Assembly: GCF_010731115.1 (NCBI RefSeq)
Contig: NZ_AP022616.1
Location: forward strand, 3,844,001-3,908,000
DNA: 64,000 bases
Direction of reading: 5' to 3'
DNA from: Mycolicibacterium phocaicum
GTDB taxonomy: Bacteria; Actinomycetota; Actinomycetes; Mycobacteriales; Mycobacteriaceae
Shown here: positions 35,900 to 44,674 of the stretch, one piece after another
Layout of the letters: every line of letters begins with the position of its first letter
How positions within the stretch are numbered: the stretch's first letter is position 1
The notes under the pieces: generated by a model
The model's database searches: none
What the model saw: the letters and a program-made list of their open reading frames with translations, nothing else
What the model was told of the DNA's origin: nothing
Translations under genes and position numbers: made by a program

Positions 35900-37094
35900 C
35901 GTCGGTCCGCAGTGAGATCGGCGGCGTGACAGCGGCCGCGAGCGATTGCGCGTCGATGGTCTGGCATCGGTACGGCAGCGTCTGCAGGCGTGCCGTCATC
36001 GTCGCGAGCGGATCCTCGAGCACCTCGGCGGTGCCTGACAGGAACGCCCACTCGTGTTCGTCGCTGCCGAAATAGACGACGGTGCTGAAGGTTTCGCCGA
36101 ATCGTTCCCACGACCGGATGAGGGTCTCGTTGCGCCAGAGCGTGGGGCACCCCGCTTGGCCGACGACGACGGCGCCGATGTCCTTGCACAGTTTCATGAA
36201 GTCCGCGCCATAGAGGCGGTTGTGCTGCGCGGGCTCGGACCGTTCGTCGGGCAGGTCGATGACGACGACGTCATAGCGGGGACCGGTGTGGGTGGCGACG
36301 AACTCGTACCCGTCGGTGTAGTGCACCGTCACAGGGCCGAGTCCGGCTTCCGCCCTGGCCAACTCATCGGGCGTGTAGCCGTAGGGCAGGTGTTCGGCGC
36401 ACAACCGGACGGCCTCGCGGTCGATGTCGATGTGATCGACGTGGGTGGCGCCGGCCTCGACGGCCATCTGGCTCGCCACGCCCTCGCCGGAGCCGATGAT
36501 CAGCACCCGCTCGATGGTCGGGGCCAGCAGCATCGCCGGCACCATCAGGGCCTCGTGGTAGACCAGCTGGCTGAACTCGGTGCTCTGCCGGTCCGAGTCG
36601 CTGAACAACGAAATGCCCTGTGCGGTACGGCCGATCACCAGATGCTGGAACTCGGTGTGGATGTCGCAGAGCACCTCGGTCAGCTCCCAGTTGCGGGTGA
36701 TGCCGGGCGCCATCGGTTCGACGATCTGCTTGCCCGCACCGCGAAACACGGTGTGGACGTGGGCATCCGCGGCGCCGACGGCCTGCCGCAGCAGCCGGAC
36801 GGCTTCTTCGGCGTCGGCGGTCTCGCCGCAGGTGAAGACATCGACGAACATCGCGCCGCGCTCCGGGTAACTGTGGATCGACGCGTGCGACTCCGCGAGC
36901 AGCGCCAACACCGTGACGCCGTGCGGCTCGAAGCGCTTGTCCACCATGTCGCACACGGTGGCGCCGGCCTGCTCGACCGAGCTGCGGAGTAGGTGGCGCA
37001 GCCGTACCCGATCGTTGGCCAGTTCGCGATCGACACCGGTGAACTCGGCCAGCACGTGACAGCCCGCGAAGCTGCTACCCGGTTGTGACTGCAT
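35889..37094 (-). CDS. AdoMet decarboxylase-spermidine synthase fusion
   Basis: The protein of about 401 residues joins two steps of spermidine synthesis. Residues 1-125 are a prokaryotic AdoMet decarboxylase with the self-cleavage motif ESHASIHSYPE (processing Ser69, giving the pyruvoyl group) and VDVFTCG. Residues about 130-400 are a spermidine synthase domain: GISLFSDSDRQSTEF, the SAM-binding VLIIGSGEGVASQM, DHIDIDREAV and VVVIDLPDE. The glycine loop GSGEG differs from the usual GGGDG. ATG 37094 has GGAGG six bases upstream (37097 is an alternative). The gene overlaps the ornithine-decarboxylase-like gene by 20 bases. Confidence 0.9.
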   Translation of the reverse strand: MQSQPGSSFAGCHVLAEFTGVDRELANDRVRLRHLLRSSVEQAGATVCDMVDKRFEPHGVTVLALLAESHASIHSYPERGAMFVDVFTCGETADAEEAVRLLRQAVGAADAHVHTVFRGAGKQIVEPMAPGITRNWELTEVLCDIHTEFQHLVIGRTAQGISLFSDSDRQSTEFSQLVYHEALMVPAMLLAPTIERVLIIGSGEGVASQMAVEAGATHVDHIDIDREAVRLCAEHLPYGYTPDELARAEAGLGPVTVHYTDGYEFVATHTGPRYDVVVIDLPDERSEPAQHNRLYGADFMKLCKDIGAVVVGQAGCPTLWRNETLIRSWERFGETFSTVVYFGSDEHEWAFLSGTAEVLEDPLATMTARLQTLPYRCQTIDAQSLAAAVTPPISLRTDATA

Positions 37095-38166
37095 CATTGA
37101 CCTCCACGAATTGCGTTGCCAGCGGCTCAAATCCATTGAACGACGACGAGTAACTCGTCGTGTAGGCGCCGGCCGAGTGGATCTCGACCAGATCGCCCGG
37201 CGAAAGCGTTACGGGCAGCGGATACTGCCGGTACAGCACATCATCACCGTCGCATGTCGGACCCGCGATGACGGCCTCCGCCACCGGGTCGCCGTCGCGG
37301 CGGGTGCGCAGGCGGTAGCGGATGTACTCGTTCTCGGTTTCGGCCAGTCCGCCGTAGCGGCCGATATCCAGGTACACCCAGCGGCGCCCGTCGGTCCCGG
37401 TCCGTACCGACACCACTTCGCAGAACAGCGTGCCCGCTGAGCCGACGATCGCGCGTCCTGGCTCGATGACGACGTGGGGGAGGACCGGGAAGTGACGTCC
37501 GAGCGCACCGGCGATGGCCTCGCCGACGATCCCGACACCGGGCACCTGCGCATCGTAGGAAATCGGGATGCCGCCGCCGAGGTTCAGCGTCGACAGTCCC
37601 GGAACCGAATTGAAAATCTCACGCGCGCAACGGATGCCGATCTCCCACGCGCCCGGGTCCAACTGCTGCGACCCGACGTGGAAGGCCACGCCGTCTGCGT
37701 GCACACCGAGCTCTGACGCCCGGGTCAGCAGGTCAACCGCCTCGTCGGGGGCACACCCGAACTTGTGCCCGAACGGCGTCACCGACGACGGGAACGTCGG
37801 CGCGATGCGGCATTCGACGCTCGACCCCGGCGCGTTCTCGGCGATCGCTTCCAGCCCGGCCGCGGTGTCGAAGGTGAACCGCCGGACGCCACGCGCAAGC
37901 GCGTAGGCCACCTCCGCGGGCTTCTTGAGCGGATTCCCGAACGTCATCAGCGCGCCGTCGATACCGGTTGCGGCGCACAGGTCGATCTCGCCGACGGACG
38001 CGACGTCAAAGGTGCAGTCGAGCTCTGACAGCAGCCGCAGGACGGGCTCCGCCGGGTTGGCCTTCACGGCGTACCGAATTTCGGCGGCGGGCAGTGCCAC
38101 GCGCAACGCAGCGACGTTCCTGCGCACCGTCGCGAGGTCGATCGTCAGGTATGGCCTACCGGGCAC
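37075..38166 (-). CDS. PLP-dependent ornithine decarboxylase-like enzyme
   Basis: The protein of about 363 residues is a fold-III (alanine racemase-type) decarboxylase. It shows the PLP lysine in IRYAVKANPAEPV, VAFHVGSQ, LNLGGGIPISY, the phosphate-binding EPGRAIVG, and the catalytic cysteine in GPTCDGDDVL. The last fits ornithine decarboxylases (CDSxD-like) and makes putrescine the likely product for the fused enzyme next door. The start is uncertain: GTG 38166 is in frame but lacks a clear ribosome binding site, and the longer frame to 38289 would overlap the divergent Uma2 gene. Confidence 0.87.
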   Translation of the reverse strand: MPGRPYLTIDLATVRRNVAALRVALPAAEIRYAVKANPAEPVLRLLSELDCTFDVASVGEIDLCAATGIDGALMTFGNPLKKPAEVAYALARGVRRFTFDTAAGLEAIAENAPGSSVECRIAPTFPSSVTPFGHKFGCAPDEAVDLLTRASELGVHADGVAFHVGSQQLDPGAWEIGIRCAREIFNSVPGLSTLNLGGGIPISYDAQVPGVGIVGEAIAGALGRHFPVLPHVVIEPGRAIVGSAGTLFCEVVSVRTGTDGRRWVYLDIGRYGGLAETENEYIRYRLRTRRDGDPVAEAVIAGPTCDGDDVLYRQYPLPVTLSPGDLVEIHSAGAYTTSYSSSFNGFEPLATQFVEVNDAVTTG

Positions 38167-38269
38167 AGGCGGCAGCGTACTGAACGAACGCCCATGACGC
38201 GCGAGACCGCCGCGGTTCTGTCGGTGCCGTGTGCTGATCTGTGGGCAACAACCGACAAGGAGGTGCACC

Positions 38270-38845
38270 ATGGGAGCTGTGACAGCCACAACCGGAGGAT
38301 TCCCCGTATCCGGATCAGGCCCGCTGACGGTGCGTGATCTGGAAGGGATGCCCGATGACGGCCGCCGCTACGAACTCATCGACGGGGTGCTCATCGTGAG
38401 CCCGGCACCCGGCACCCGACACCAAACGATGGTGATCAAGCTAGGTGGACTGCTTGACACAGCATGCCCTGACGAGTTCGTGGTGCTAGCCGCGCCATAC
38501 GCGGTCCACCATGGCGATGAAATCGAACTCCAACCCGACGTCCTGGTTGGCCGCTTCGAAGACTTCACCGAAAAGGACCTGCCGAAACCACCGGTGCTTG
38601 CCGTCGAGGTGCTGTCGCCCAGCACTGCGCTCAATGACCTCAACACCAAGAAGGCTGCGTACGAACGGCTCGGTGTGCAGAGCTACTGGGTCATTGACCC
38701 GGACCAGGTACGGCTGACTGTCTTCGAACTCCGCGACGGCAGTTACGCCGAAACCGCGTCCGTTACGGGCAGCGAAGCCCACGACGCCGCACACCCCTTC
38801 CCGGTGCGCATCGTTCCGATCGACTTGCTGGGCCGCTTCGCCTGA
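38270..38845 (+). CDS. Uma2-family (DUF820) endonuclease-like protein
   Basis: The 191-residue PD-(D/E)xK-fold protein of the Uma2 family has RRYELIDGVLIVSPAPGTRHQ, IELQPDVLVGRFED (Asp), LAVEVLSPSTALNDLNTKKAAYERLGVQSYWVIDP (residues about 113-147). The ExxSP and later Lys match the family active site. The role is unknown, and many genomes hold several copies. ATG 38270 follows AAGGAGG. Confidence 0.92.
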   Translation: MGAVTATTGGFPVSGSGPLTVRDLEGMPDDGRRYELIDGVLIVSPAPGTRHQTMVIKLGGLLDTACPDEFVVLAAPYAVHHGDEIELQPDVLVGRFEDFTEKDLPKPPVLAVEVLSPSTALNDLNTKKAAYERLGVQSYWVIDPDQVRLTVFELRDGSYAETASVTGSEAHDAAHPFPVRIVPIDLLGRFA

Positions 38846-38859
38846 CGGCCGCCGGCGGA

Positions 38860-39471
38860 TCAGCCTTTGGCCGCGGCGAAGGCCGGGGCGACGAAGTTTC
38901 GCAGGATGGACCGGTACCGATTGGGGTCGTTGGTCTCGTTGAGCCCGCGCATCAACATCAGTCCGACACTGGACAGCCAGAGATAGACATCCGGCCGACT
39001 GATCTGTCGTGACAACGTGCCGTTGACGTAGGCGGGGTCGAGGAACGGGTCCCAGAACTCGGAGGCGATGGTCTCTGTTGTGCGGGAAATGAGCAGCCGC
39101 TGACTCAGGCTCGTCGCCTCGGCGTCGATGAGGTAGCGCATCACGGGGTCGACCCGAGCCTGGTCGGCGGCGTAGAGGAGCCCCTCGACGATCTGGTCTG
39201 CGAGGGTGGTCTTCCGGGCCATGAGTTTATGTGCGCGGTCGCGAATGGCCCGGGACCGCAGGAGCATCAGCTCGATGATCAGATCGTCGCGGTCGCTGAA
39301 ATAGCGGTAGACGCTTGGCCGGGACAGGCCGACCTCGGAGGCGATGTCCTCCATCGTGGTCTTGCGAAGGCCGTACCGGGTGATGCAGCTCTCGGCGGCA
39401 GTAAGGATCCGATCACGCGCGTCGTCCGGTTTCGCCGTTTCCCCTGACGGCTGGCGGGCTCCCTTGGGCAT
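38860..39471 (-). CDS. TetR-family regulator
   Basis: The 203-residue repressor has an N-terminal helix-turn-helix (RILTAAESCITRYGLRKTTMEDIASEVGLSRPSVYRYFSDRDDL across residues about 20-63) and a helical ligand domain. Start ATG 39471. It is convergent with the Uma2 gene (14-base gap). No obvious target gene is adjacent except the small divergent genes at 39656 and 39852. Confidence 0.88.
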   Translation of the reverse strand: MPKGARQPSGETAKPDDARDRILTAAESCITRYGLRKTTMEDIASEVGLSRPSVYRYFSDRDDLIIELMLLRSRAIRDRAHKLMARKTTLADQIVEGLLYAADQARVDPVMRYLIDAEATSLSQRLLISRTTETIASEFWDPFLDPAYVNGTLSRQISRPDVYLWLSSVGLMLMRGLNETNDPNRYRSILRNFVAPAFAAAKG

Positions 39472-39655
39472 GCGCCTGATGTTACCGACCACAACTGACG
39501 CTCCTTGACACTTGTCCATTCAGCGGGTAGCGGGTTTCCGACAACATCGCTTTGACCTTGACTTGGGGCCGCCCCCGCGCGCATTCTGACAAATAACTAA
39601 AAACGTCAGCTGTAAACCACGCTGGGACCAACCCGCACCCCGGAGGCGGATGACA

Positions 39656-39844
39656 ATGGACATCAACGAATCGAACAGTCCTGCGAGGCAATTCAATATC
39701 GGCGACCTGGTTCGCAACGGGCCCCACGTCGGCACCGTCACCGACGTCGGCTCTGTCCTCGTCGCCATCACCACCGTGATGGGCACCCCGCGGATGGTCT
39801 GTCCATGGGAACTCGTTCAGCTCCGGCTGGCTGCTCCGCAGTGA
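39656..39844 (+). CDS. Small conserved-looking protein
   Basis: The 62-residue protein (QFNIGDLVRNGPHVGTVTDV, TPRMVCPWELVQLRL) looks like one small SH3/KOW-type beta barrel. The function is unknown. GGAGG at 39642-39646 favours ATG 39656 over ATG 39650. It is seven bases ahead of the next gene, which is probably co-transcribed. Confidence 0.6.
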   Translation: MDINESNSPARQFNIGDLVRNGPHVGTVTDVGSVLVAITTVMGTPRMVCPWELVQLRLAAPQ

Positions 39845-39851
39845 CTCGGCC

Positions 39852-40274
39852 ATGCAACACGTACAGGAAACCAACCTGGCCTGGTCGCTCATCGACGTCG
39901 CCAAACCCGAACTGGACGCCCGTGAGCGCAACCACGTCTTCATCAGCGTCGGTGCGGGCGACTCGTTCACCTCTATCCGCATTCTGCTGAAACTGATTGC
40001 CGTCAAGCGGATTCCGGTCAAGGCCGAGCTGGTGCAACTGTGTGATACCTGGCTCGAGGCGTATGTCCTTCATGAGGATCACGAGCGCCTCCGGCAGGTC
40101 ATCGACGACCTCGTGGTGCTCGCCCCCAACAGGCGCCCGGTGATCAGCCGCTCGCTGATCTGCGTGAAATCGCATGCAATCTACGTTGATTGCGAATCAA
40201 CGCACTCAGCCACTCGACCTTTTGCGACCTCAGTTCGCAGTCAACGCAGACCGTCAGTTTCCGTACAGTCGTAG
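39852..40274 (+). CDS. Hypothetical protein
   Basis: The frame has 140 residues. The first 105 look like a folded protein (NHVFISVGAGDSFTSIRILLKLIA, LVQLCDTWLEAYVLHEDHERLRQVIDDL as regions), while the last 35 are of poorer quality and overlap the convergent serine hydrolase gene by 21 bases. No family recognised. No clear ribosome binding site; translation is perhaps coupled to the gene before. Confidence 0.55.
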   Translation: MQHVQETNLAWSLIDVAKPELDARERNHVFISVGAGDSFTSIRILLKLIAVKRIPVKAELVQLCDTWLEAYVLHEDHERLRQVIDDLVVLAPNRRPVISRSLICVKSHAIYVDCESTHSATRPFATSVRSQRRPSVSVQS

Positions 40275-41756
40275 GGCCCGTCCTGCCTCTGTGGCGATAT
40301 CGCCGCTCAGCCGAGCGATCGGTGGCCCGCCCCGTTGATGGATCACGTTCGCCAGCACCACCACGTAGGTGTCCGATCCGGGATCGATCCAGAGGGTGAC
40401 CCCGGTGAAGCCGGTGTGCCCGAAGCTGCCGACGGGGAACACCATGCCGCGTGGCCGCGAATGCTCGGTGTCGATATCCCAACCGAAGCTGCGCAGTTCC
40501 TGCCCCGCGATGGCCGGATAGTTCGGCGCGAGGAGGGGATCCGTTGTGTTGGGGTGGTTTTCGGCGGCGTAGCGAGAGGCCCTGGCCGCGGCGGGCACCT
40601 GCCCGGCGTTGTGCCCGGGCTGCTGCGGGGTCGCCATCAATTCGGCGGTCGACTGCTGCAGCGGGAACGGACTCGGGCGTCCCGCGAGGCGGTCGAGCAG
40701 CGCCTGCGCGTAGCGGCCCAGGTCGTCGGCCGTCGAGAACACTCCGGCGCTCCCTCCGGTGCCGCCCATGCGTCGGGCCGTCGGGTCATGCACGGTGCCG
40801 CGGATGAGGTGGTCGAAGTCGGGGTTGATGCCGGGGGTGTCGTCGTCGTGGGCGGTCGGTGCAACGCGCGCCAACAGCGCTGTGCTCCACGTCCCCGGCG
40901 GGCAGGGTTCTGACGGCACGCCTTCGAAAACGATTGCCGTACCGCGCACTTGGTGCGGACCGCAGGCTTTGGTCGCAGGGAGATACCGCGTATCGGCAAG
41001 CCCCAACGGCGCAAAGACGTTGTCCTGCACGTAGTTGTCGAGGGACTCGCCGGTGATCTTCTCGATCAGCGCGCCGAGGATGATGAAGTTCAGGTCGGAG
41101 TAGTGGAACCCCTCGCCGGGACCGAACTCCAGAGGCGCGGTGAGCGCCCGACGAATGCCCTCCGCCTTGTCGGCGCTTGTCAGCCCCCATGGACCCTGGT
41201 GGCTGAGGTCTCCGCCGGTACCGGACGTGTGCGTCAGCATCATGCGCACGGTGACCTGGGCGCGCCGCGGATCGTTGGTGGCGTTGAATTCCGGGAAATA
41301 TGTCTGGACGGGTTCGTCGACCTGCACCAGCCCTTTTTCGTACAGCTGCAGGACAGCCACGGTCGTCGCGATGCTCTTCGACAACGACGCGAGATCGAAG
41401 ATGGTGTCGTCGGTCATCGGCTCGGCGGGCGACGACGACCCGTCCAGCGCGGGTTCGTCACCGAGCCGGCGCGCACCGTAGGCCTGCCGGAAGACGACCT
41501 TCCCGGCGTGCCCGACCTGAATCACCGCGCCGGGCAAGCGATGTGCCGCAATGGCGTCGTTCACCAGACGGGACACGGCGGCGAACGGGCCGGCCGGGAC
41601 GACGGTGGGGATCGGGACGGTGCTGGGCACCGCGGCGGCCGCCGGAGAGGCAGTGGGTGAGGCAGTCGGTGAAGTGACGGCCGGCGGCCCTGGCTGCCCA
41701 CACGCCGCGACGGCCAGCACGACGGCCGAAACCCGTGCGACGCGAGACACCTTCAC
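40254..41756 (-). CDS. Serine hydrolase lipoprotein (class C beta-lactamase family)
   Basis: The protein of about 500 residues has a lipoprotein signal (VVLAVAAC, lipobox Cys near residue 17), then a Thr/Pro/Ser/Ala linker and a beta-lactamase/esterase domain. The nucleophile is in DLASLSKSIATTVAV (S-x-x-K), the tyrosine in FHYSDLNFIILG (Y-x-N-like), and a late HTGFTG motif serves as the third element. It probably acts on cell-wall or ester substrates outside the membrane. The start is GTG 41756 or 41750. Several class C-like esterases exist in mycobacteria, and the substrate is unknown. Confidence 0.87.
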   Translation of the reverse strand: MKVSRVARVSAVVLAVAACGQPGPPAVTSPTASPTASPAAAAVPSTVPIPTVVPAGPFAAVSRLVNDAIAAHRLPGAVIQVGHAGKVVFRQAYGARRLGDEPALDGSSSPAEPMTDDTIFDLASLSKSIATTVAVLQLYEKGLVQVDEPVQTYFPEFNATNDPRRAQVTVRMMLTHTSGTGGDLSHQGPWGLTSADKAEGIRRALTAPLEFGPGEGFHYSDLNFIILGALIEKITGESLDNYVQDNVFAPLGLADTRYLPATKACGPHQVRGTAIVFEGVPSEPCPPGTWSTALLARVAPTAHDDDTPGINPDFDHLIRGTVHDPTARRMGGTGGSAGVFSTADDLGRYAQALLDRLAGRPSPFPLQQSTAELMATPQQPGHNAGQVPAAARASRYAAENHPNTTDPLLAPNYPAIAGQELRSFGWDIDTEHSRPRGMVFPVGSFGHTGFTGVTLWIDPGSDTYVVVLANVIHQRGGPPIARLSGDIATEAGRALRLYGN

Positions 41757-41766
41757 CGGTTCGACG

Positions 41767-43164
41767 TTAGCGCCTGACTCTGCCCAGGACGAACCCGACG
41801 ATGAGCAGACCGCAGAACCACAGAGGTAGCGCGATCGCACCGGCGTGGGATGCCGGATCCTGCGTCATCAGGATGTAGATCAGTGCGAAGTACCCGAGAC
41901 ACAGGTAGTTCGTGATCGGCGACAGCGGTGTCTTGAAGACGCCCGCGCCTTCACGCGCCCGGAAGCGCAGGTGGCTGAGCGCAATGATGCTCCAGGTGAT
42001 CAGCTCGGCGCCGACCACGACGGGAATGAGGACCACCAGCGCCTTGCCCGGGAGCAGCACATTCAGAAGCACTGCCACGGCCACGAATCCGGAGTTGAGC
42101 AGGAGCGCACGAACGGGCACGCCCTGGGCGTTGGTGTGCGCGAGGAACCGGGGGGCTTGGCCGCTGGCGGCGAGGTCATACAGGACACGCGCGTTGCTGT
42201 AGGTCATGACGTTGGCCACCGACAACGCGGCGGTCAGCACGACGACATTGAGCAGCGTTGCGGCGCCGCCGATTCCGAGGCCGACGAGCATCAGCACGAA
42301 CGGGCTGCCCTCGGTGCCCACCTGGTCCCACGGCCAGATGATCAGCATGACGCCGATGGCGCCGACGTAGAAGACCAGGATGCGCAGCAGCACCTGGTTG
42401 ATGGCGCGGGGGATGTTGCGGGCGGGCTCCTCGACCTCGCCGGCAGCGGTGCCCAGCGACTCAATACCGCCGAACGAGAAGGTGATCGCGACCAGCGAGA
42501 TCATGAAGGCGCCGAGCCCCTTCGGCGCGAAACCGCCGTGCGCCCAGAGGTTTTGCAGGCCGTGCACGTTGTAGTCGCCCGCGCCGAAGATAATGGCGAT
42601 GCCGAGCACGATCATCGCGATGACGGCCGTCACCTTGATCAGCGTGAAGTAGAACTCGAACTCGCCGAAGGCCTTGACGTTGATCATGTTCGCGCCGGTG
42701 ATCAGCACCAGACAGACGGCGGTGGTAATCCAGTGCGGCATGTCCGGGAACCAGAAGGCCATGAACTCCGAGGCCGCCGTCAGCTCCACCATGCAGACGA
42801 CGACGCAGACGTACCACCAGTTCCAACCGGCGATGAATCCCGCTGGCTTACCGAGGTATTCACGCGCGTATGCCGACCACGACCCTGCGACGGGATGGGC
42901 CACGGCCATCTCGCCGAGCATCCGCATGACCCCGTACAGAACGATGCCGGCGATCGCATAGCCGACGAGCACGATGGGTCCCGCGGCCTGGACCGACGTG
43001 CCGGAGATCAGGAACAGCCCGGTCCCGATCGCCGAGCCCAGCGAGATCATCTGCAGGTGCCGGTTCTTCAGCTCGCGGTGCATCGGGGCGTCGGCCGCGG
43101 AGACGGCGCCCTGCGATCCCTGCGCGGGACGGGTGCTCGGAGCCATCGGGGTGCTGCCTTCCAT
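41767..43164 (-). CDS. Amino acid permease (APC/AAT family)
   Basis: The 465-residue membrane protein has 12 predicted segments and the family motifs LKNRHLQMISLGSAIGTGLF (substrate-binding first helix), MRMLGEMAVAHPVAGSWSAY and FGGIESLGTAAGEVEEPARN. It probably imports an amino acid with protons. Specificity is not readable. Start 43164 or the ATG at 43146. The next gene upstream (SMP-30) ends 33 bases away on the same strand. Confidence 0.92.
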   Translation of the reverse strand: MEGSTPMAPSTRPAQGSQGAVSAADAPMHRELKNRHLQMISLGSAIGTGLFLISGTSVQAAGPIVLVGYAIAGIVLYGVMRMLGEMAVAHPVAGSWSAYAREYLGKPAGFIAGWNWWYVCVVVCMVELTAASEFMAFWFPDMPHWITTAVCLVLITGANMINVKAFGEFEFYFTLIKVTAVIAMIVLGIAIIFGAGDYNVHGLQNLWAHGGFAPKGLGAFMISLVAITFSFGGIESLGTAAGEVEEPARNIPRAINQVLLRILVFYVGAIGVMLIIWPWDQVGTEGSPFVLMLVGLGIGGAATLLNVVVLTAALSVANVMTYSNARVLYDLAASGQAPRFLAHTNAQGVPVRALLLNSGFVAVAVLLNVLLPGKALVVLIPVVVGAELITWSIIALSHLRFRAREGAGVFKTPLSPITNYLCLGYFALIYILMTQDPASHAGAIALPLWFCGLLIVGFVLGRVRR

Positions 43165-43197
43165 TCGGTGTGATCGCGGGCCGGTGCGGAGACGCTG

Positions 43198-44172
43198 TTA
43201 CGTGGGAGCGGCGGGGACGTCGACGCGGGTCTGCATAATCCGTCCCGCCGATTCGCCGCGCATCAGTCCCTCGTGGGTGGTGTCGTCGACCACGAGGTAC
43301 AGCGTGCGGCCGTCGGCTCCGCCCAGCGCGGGCGCGACCGCCCATCCGCCGTCGATGGTGATGCGATCGGTCACGGTGCCGCCGGCAACGACGCGGAGGA
43401 ATTCGCCGGAGTCATAGCAACCGACCCACACGCCGCCCTCGGCGTCGATGCAGAGGCCGTCCGGGTGGCGCCCCGGACCCAGGTCGGCGAACACGGTGGG
43501 CGCGCCGAGGCTGCCGTCGGGCTCGGTCGAAAAGGCAAGCAGGCGTGAGCCGTTCGTCTCGCTGACAACGAGGGTCGACCCGTCGGGCAGGAAGCCGAGG
43601 CCGTTGGGGACGGCGAGACCGGTCGCGACGATGCGGACCGTCCCGGTGGGATCGACGAGACCGATCTCCCCGACCAGCGCGTTGTTGGTCTGCTTGTAGA
43701 GGTCGACGTATCCGCGCCCGTCCGGAGTCACGACGAGGTCGTTGGTGGACCAGGCCAGGCCGCTGAGGTCGAACGTCGCGGTGGTGTTGCCCTGGCCGTC
43801 GACGTGCTGAATCGTGGCTTCGAACAGCGTCGACACCACGAGGGTGCCGTCGGCAAGCCAGCCGAGCCCGGAGGCGCGGGGGACTTCGGCCGCCACGGTG
43901 AGGTCACCGGTTTCGCCGACCGAGTACACCCGCCCGGCCGGCCCGTCGCTGAACCAGAGGCGGCCGTCGTGCCACCGAGGCCCCTCGCCGTACACGAACC
44001 CGTCGATGAACGGTTCAACTGCTGTGGACGTCGTCGTCGGACCATTCCCTTCGCTCGATGAGTGCGTTGAGGCTATCCCGACCCGATCGGGGTACCGATC
44101 CGAATCACCGCACCGAGGTGAGTGCCAGACTGGTCCGGTGACGACTCCGGACCCGATCGAACCCGATACCAA
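43198..44172 (-). CDS. SMP-30/gluconolactonase-family protein
   Basis: This six-bladed beta-propeller protein has GEGPRWHDGRLWFSD (metal Glu), STNDLVVTPDGRGYVDLY (metal Asn), NGLGFLPDGSTLVVSET and GRHPDGLCIDAEGGVWVGC (metal Asp). It is probably a lactonase. The family domain begins at about 44030, but no ATG or GTG lies in frame just before it. The first in-frame start is TTG 44172, which overlaps the divergent DinB gene. Either a rare start codon is used or the 5' end carries a small sequence change. Co-transcription with the permease is likely. Confidence 0.8.
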   Translation of the reverse strand: MVSGSIGSGVVTGPVWHSPRCGDSDRYPDRVGIASTHSSSEGNGPTTTSTAVEPFIDGFVYGEGPRWHDGRLWFSDGPAGRVYSVGETGDLTVAAEVPRASGLGWLADGTLVVSTLFEATIQHVDGQGNTTATFDLSGLAWSTNDLVVTPDGRGYVDLYKQTNNALVGEIGLVDPTGTVRIVATGLAVPNGLGFLPDGSTLVVSETNGSRLLAFSTEPDGSLGAPTVFADLGPGRHPDGLCIDAEGGVWVGCYDSGEFLRVVAGGTVTDRITIDGGWAVAPALGGADGRTLYLVVDDTTHEGLMRGESAGRIMQTRVDVPAAPT

Positions 44173-44674
44173 GGACTGGACGTGGGTGCTGTCGCGCGCG
44201 TGCCCGGACTGCGGGTTCGACGCGTCAGCTGTCCGGCCCGCGGACGTCGCCGACCGGATTCGCGACGACGCCGCCGACTGGGTGCACCGCCTCGCCTCGG
44301 CTGACGTGCGAACCCGGCCGCGGCCCGGCGTGTGGTCGACGCTCGAATACGGCTGCCACATCCGGGATGTCCACCGCATCTTCGAGCACCGCGTCCAGTT
44401 GATGCTGACGGAGGACGATCCGCGGTTTCCGAACTGGGATCAGGACGAAACGGCGATCGCCGACGACTACCCGTCGCAGGACCCGGCCGTGGTCGCGACC
44501 GAACTGTTCGACGCCGCGAACATCGTCGCCGCCACGTATGCCAATGTGCCGGCCGATGCGTGGGATCGACGTGGATTGCGCAGTAACGGCAGCGAATTCA
44601 CCATCGCGACCATCTCGCTCTACCACCTGCACGACATCGTCCACCACGCCTACGACGTCAGCCCACGAGGTTGA
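44138..44674 (+). CDS. DinB-family protein
   Basis: The 178-residue protein has the four-helix DinB layout with metal His positions in TLEYGCHIRDVHRIFEHRVQ and ISLYHLHDIVHHAYDV. An N-terminal pair of cysteines (SRACPDCGFDAS) is common in actinobacterial members. Related proteins include mycothiol-dependent enzymes. The reaction is unknown. Start GTG 44138. Confidence 0.85.
   Translation: MTTPDPIEPDTKDWTWVLSRACPDCGFDASAVRPADVADRIRDDAADWVHRLASADVRTRPRPGVWSTLEYGCHIRDVHRIFEHRVQLMLTEDDPRFPNWDQDETAIADDYPSQDPAVVATELFDAANIVAATYANVPADAWDRRGLRSNGSEFTIATISLYHLHDIVHHAYDVSPRG

Noticed and set aside
41845..43173. 442-residue plus-strand frame opposite the amino acid permease
   Set aside because: Composition is typical of an antisense shadow (Asp, His, Glu, Gln rich), while the minus strand encodes a full APC permease.
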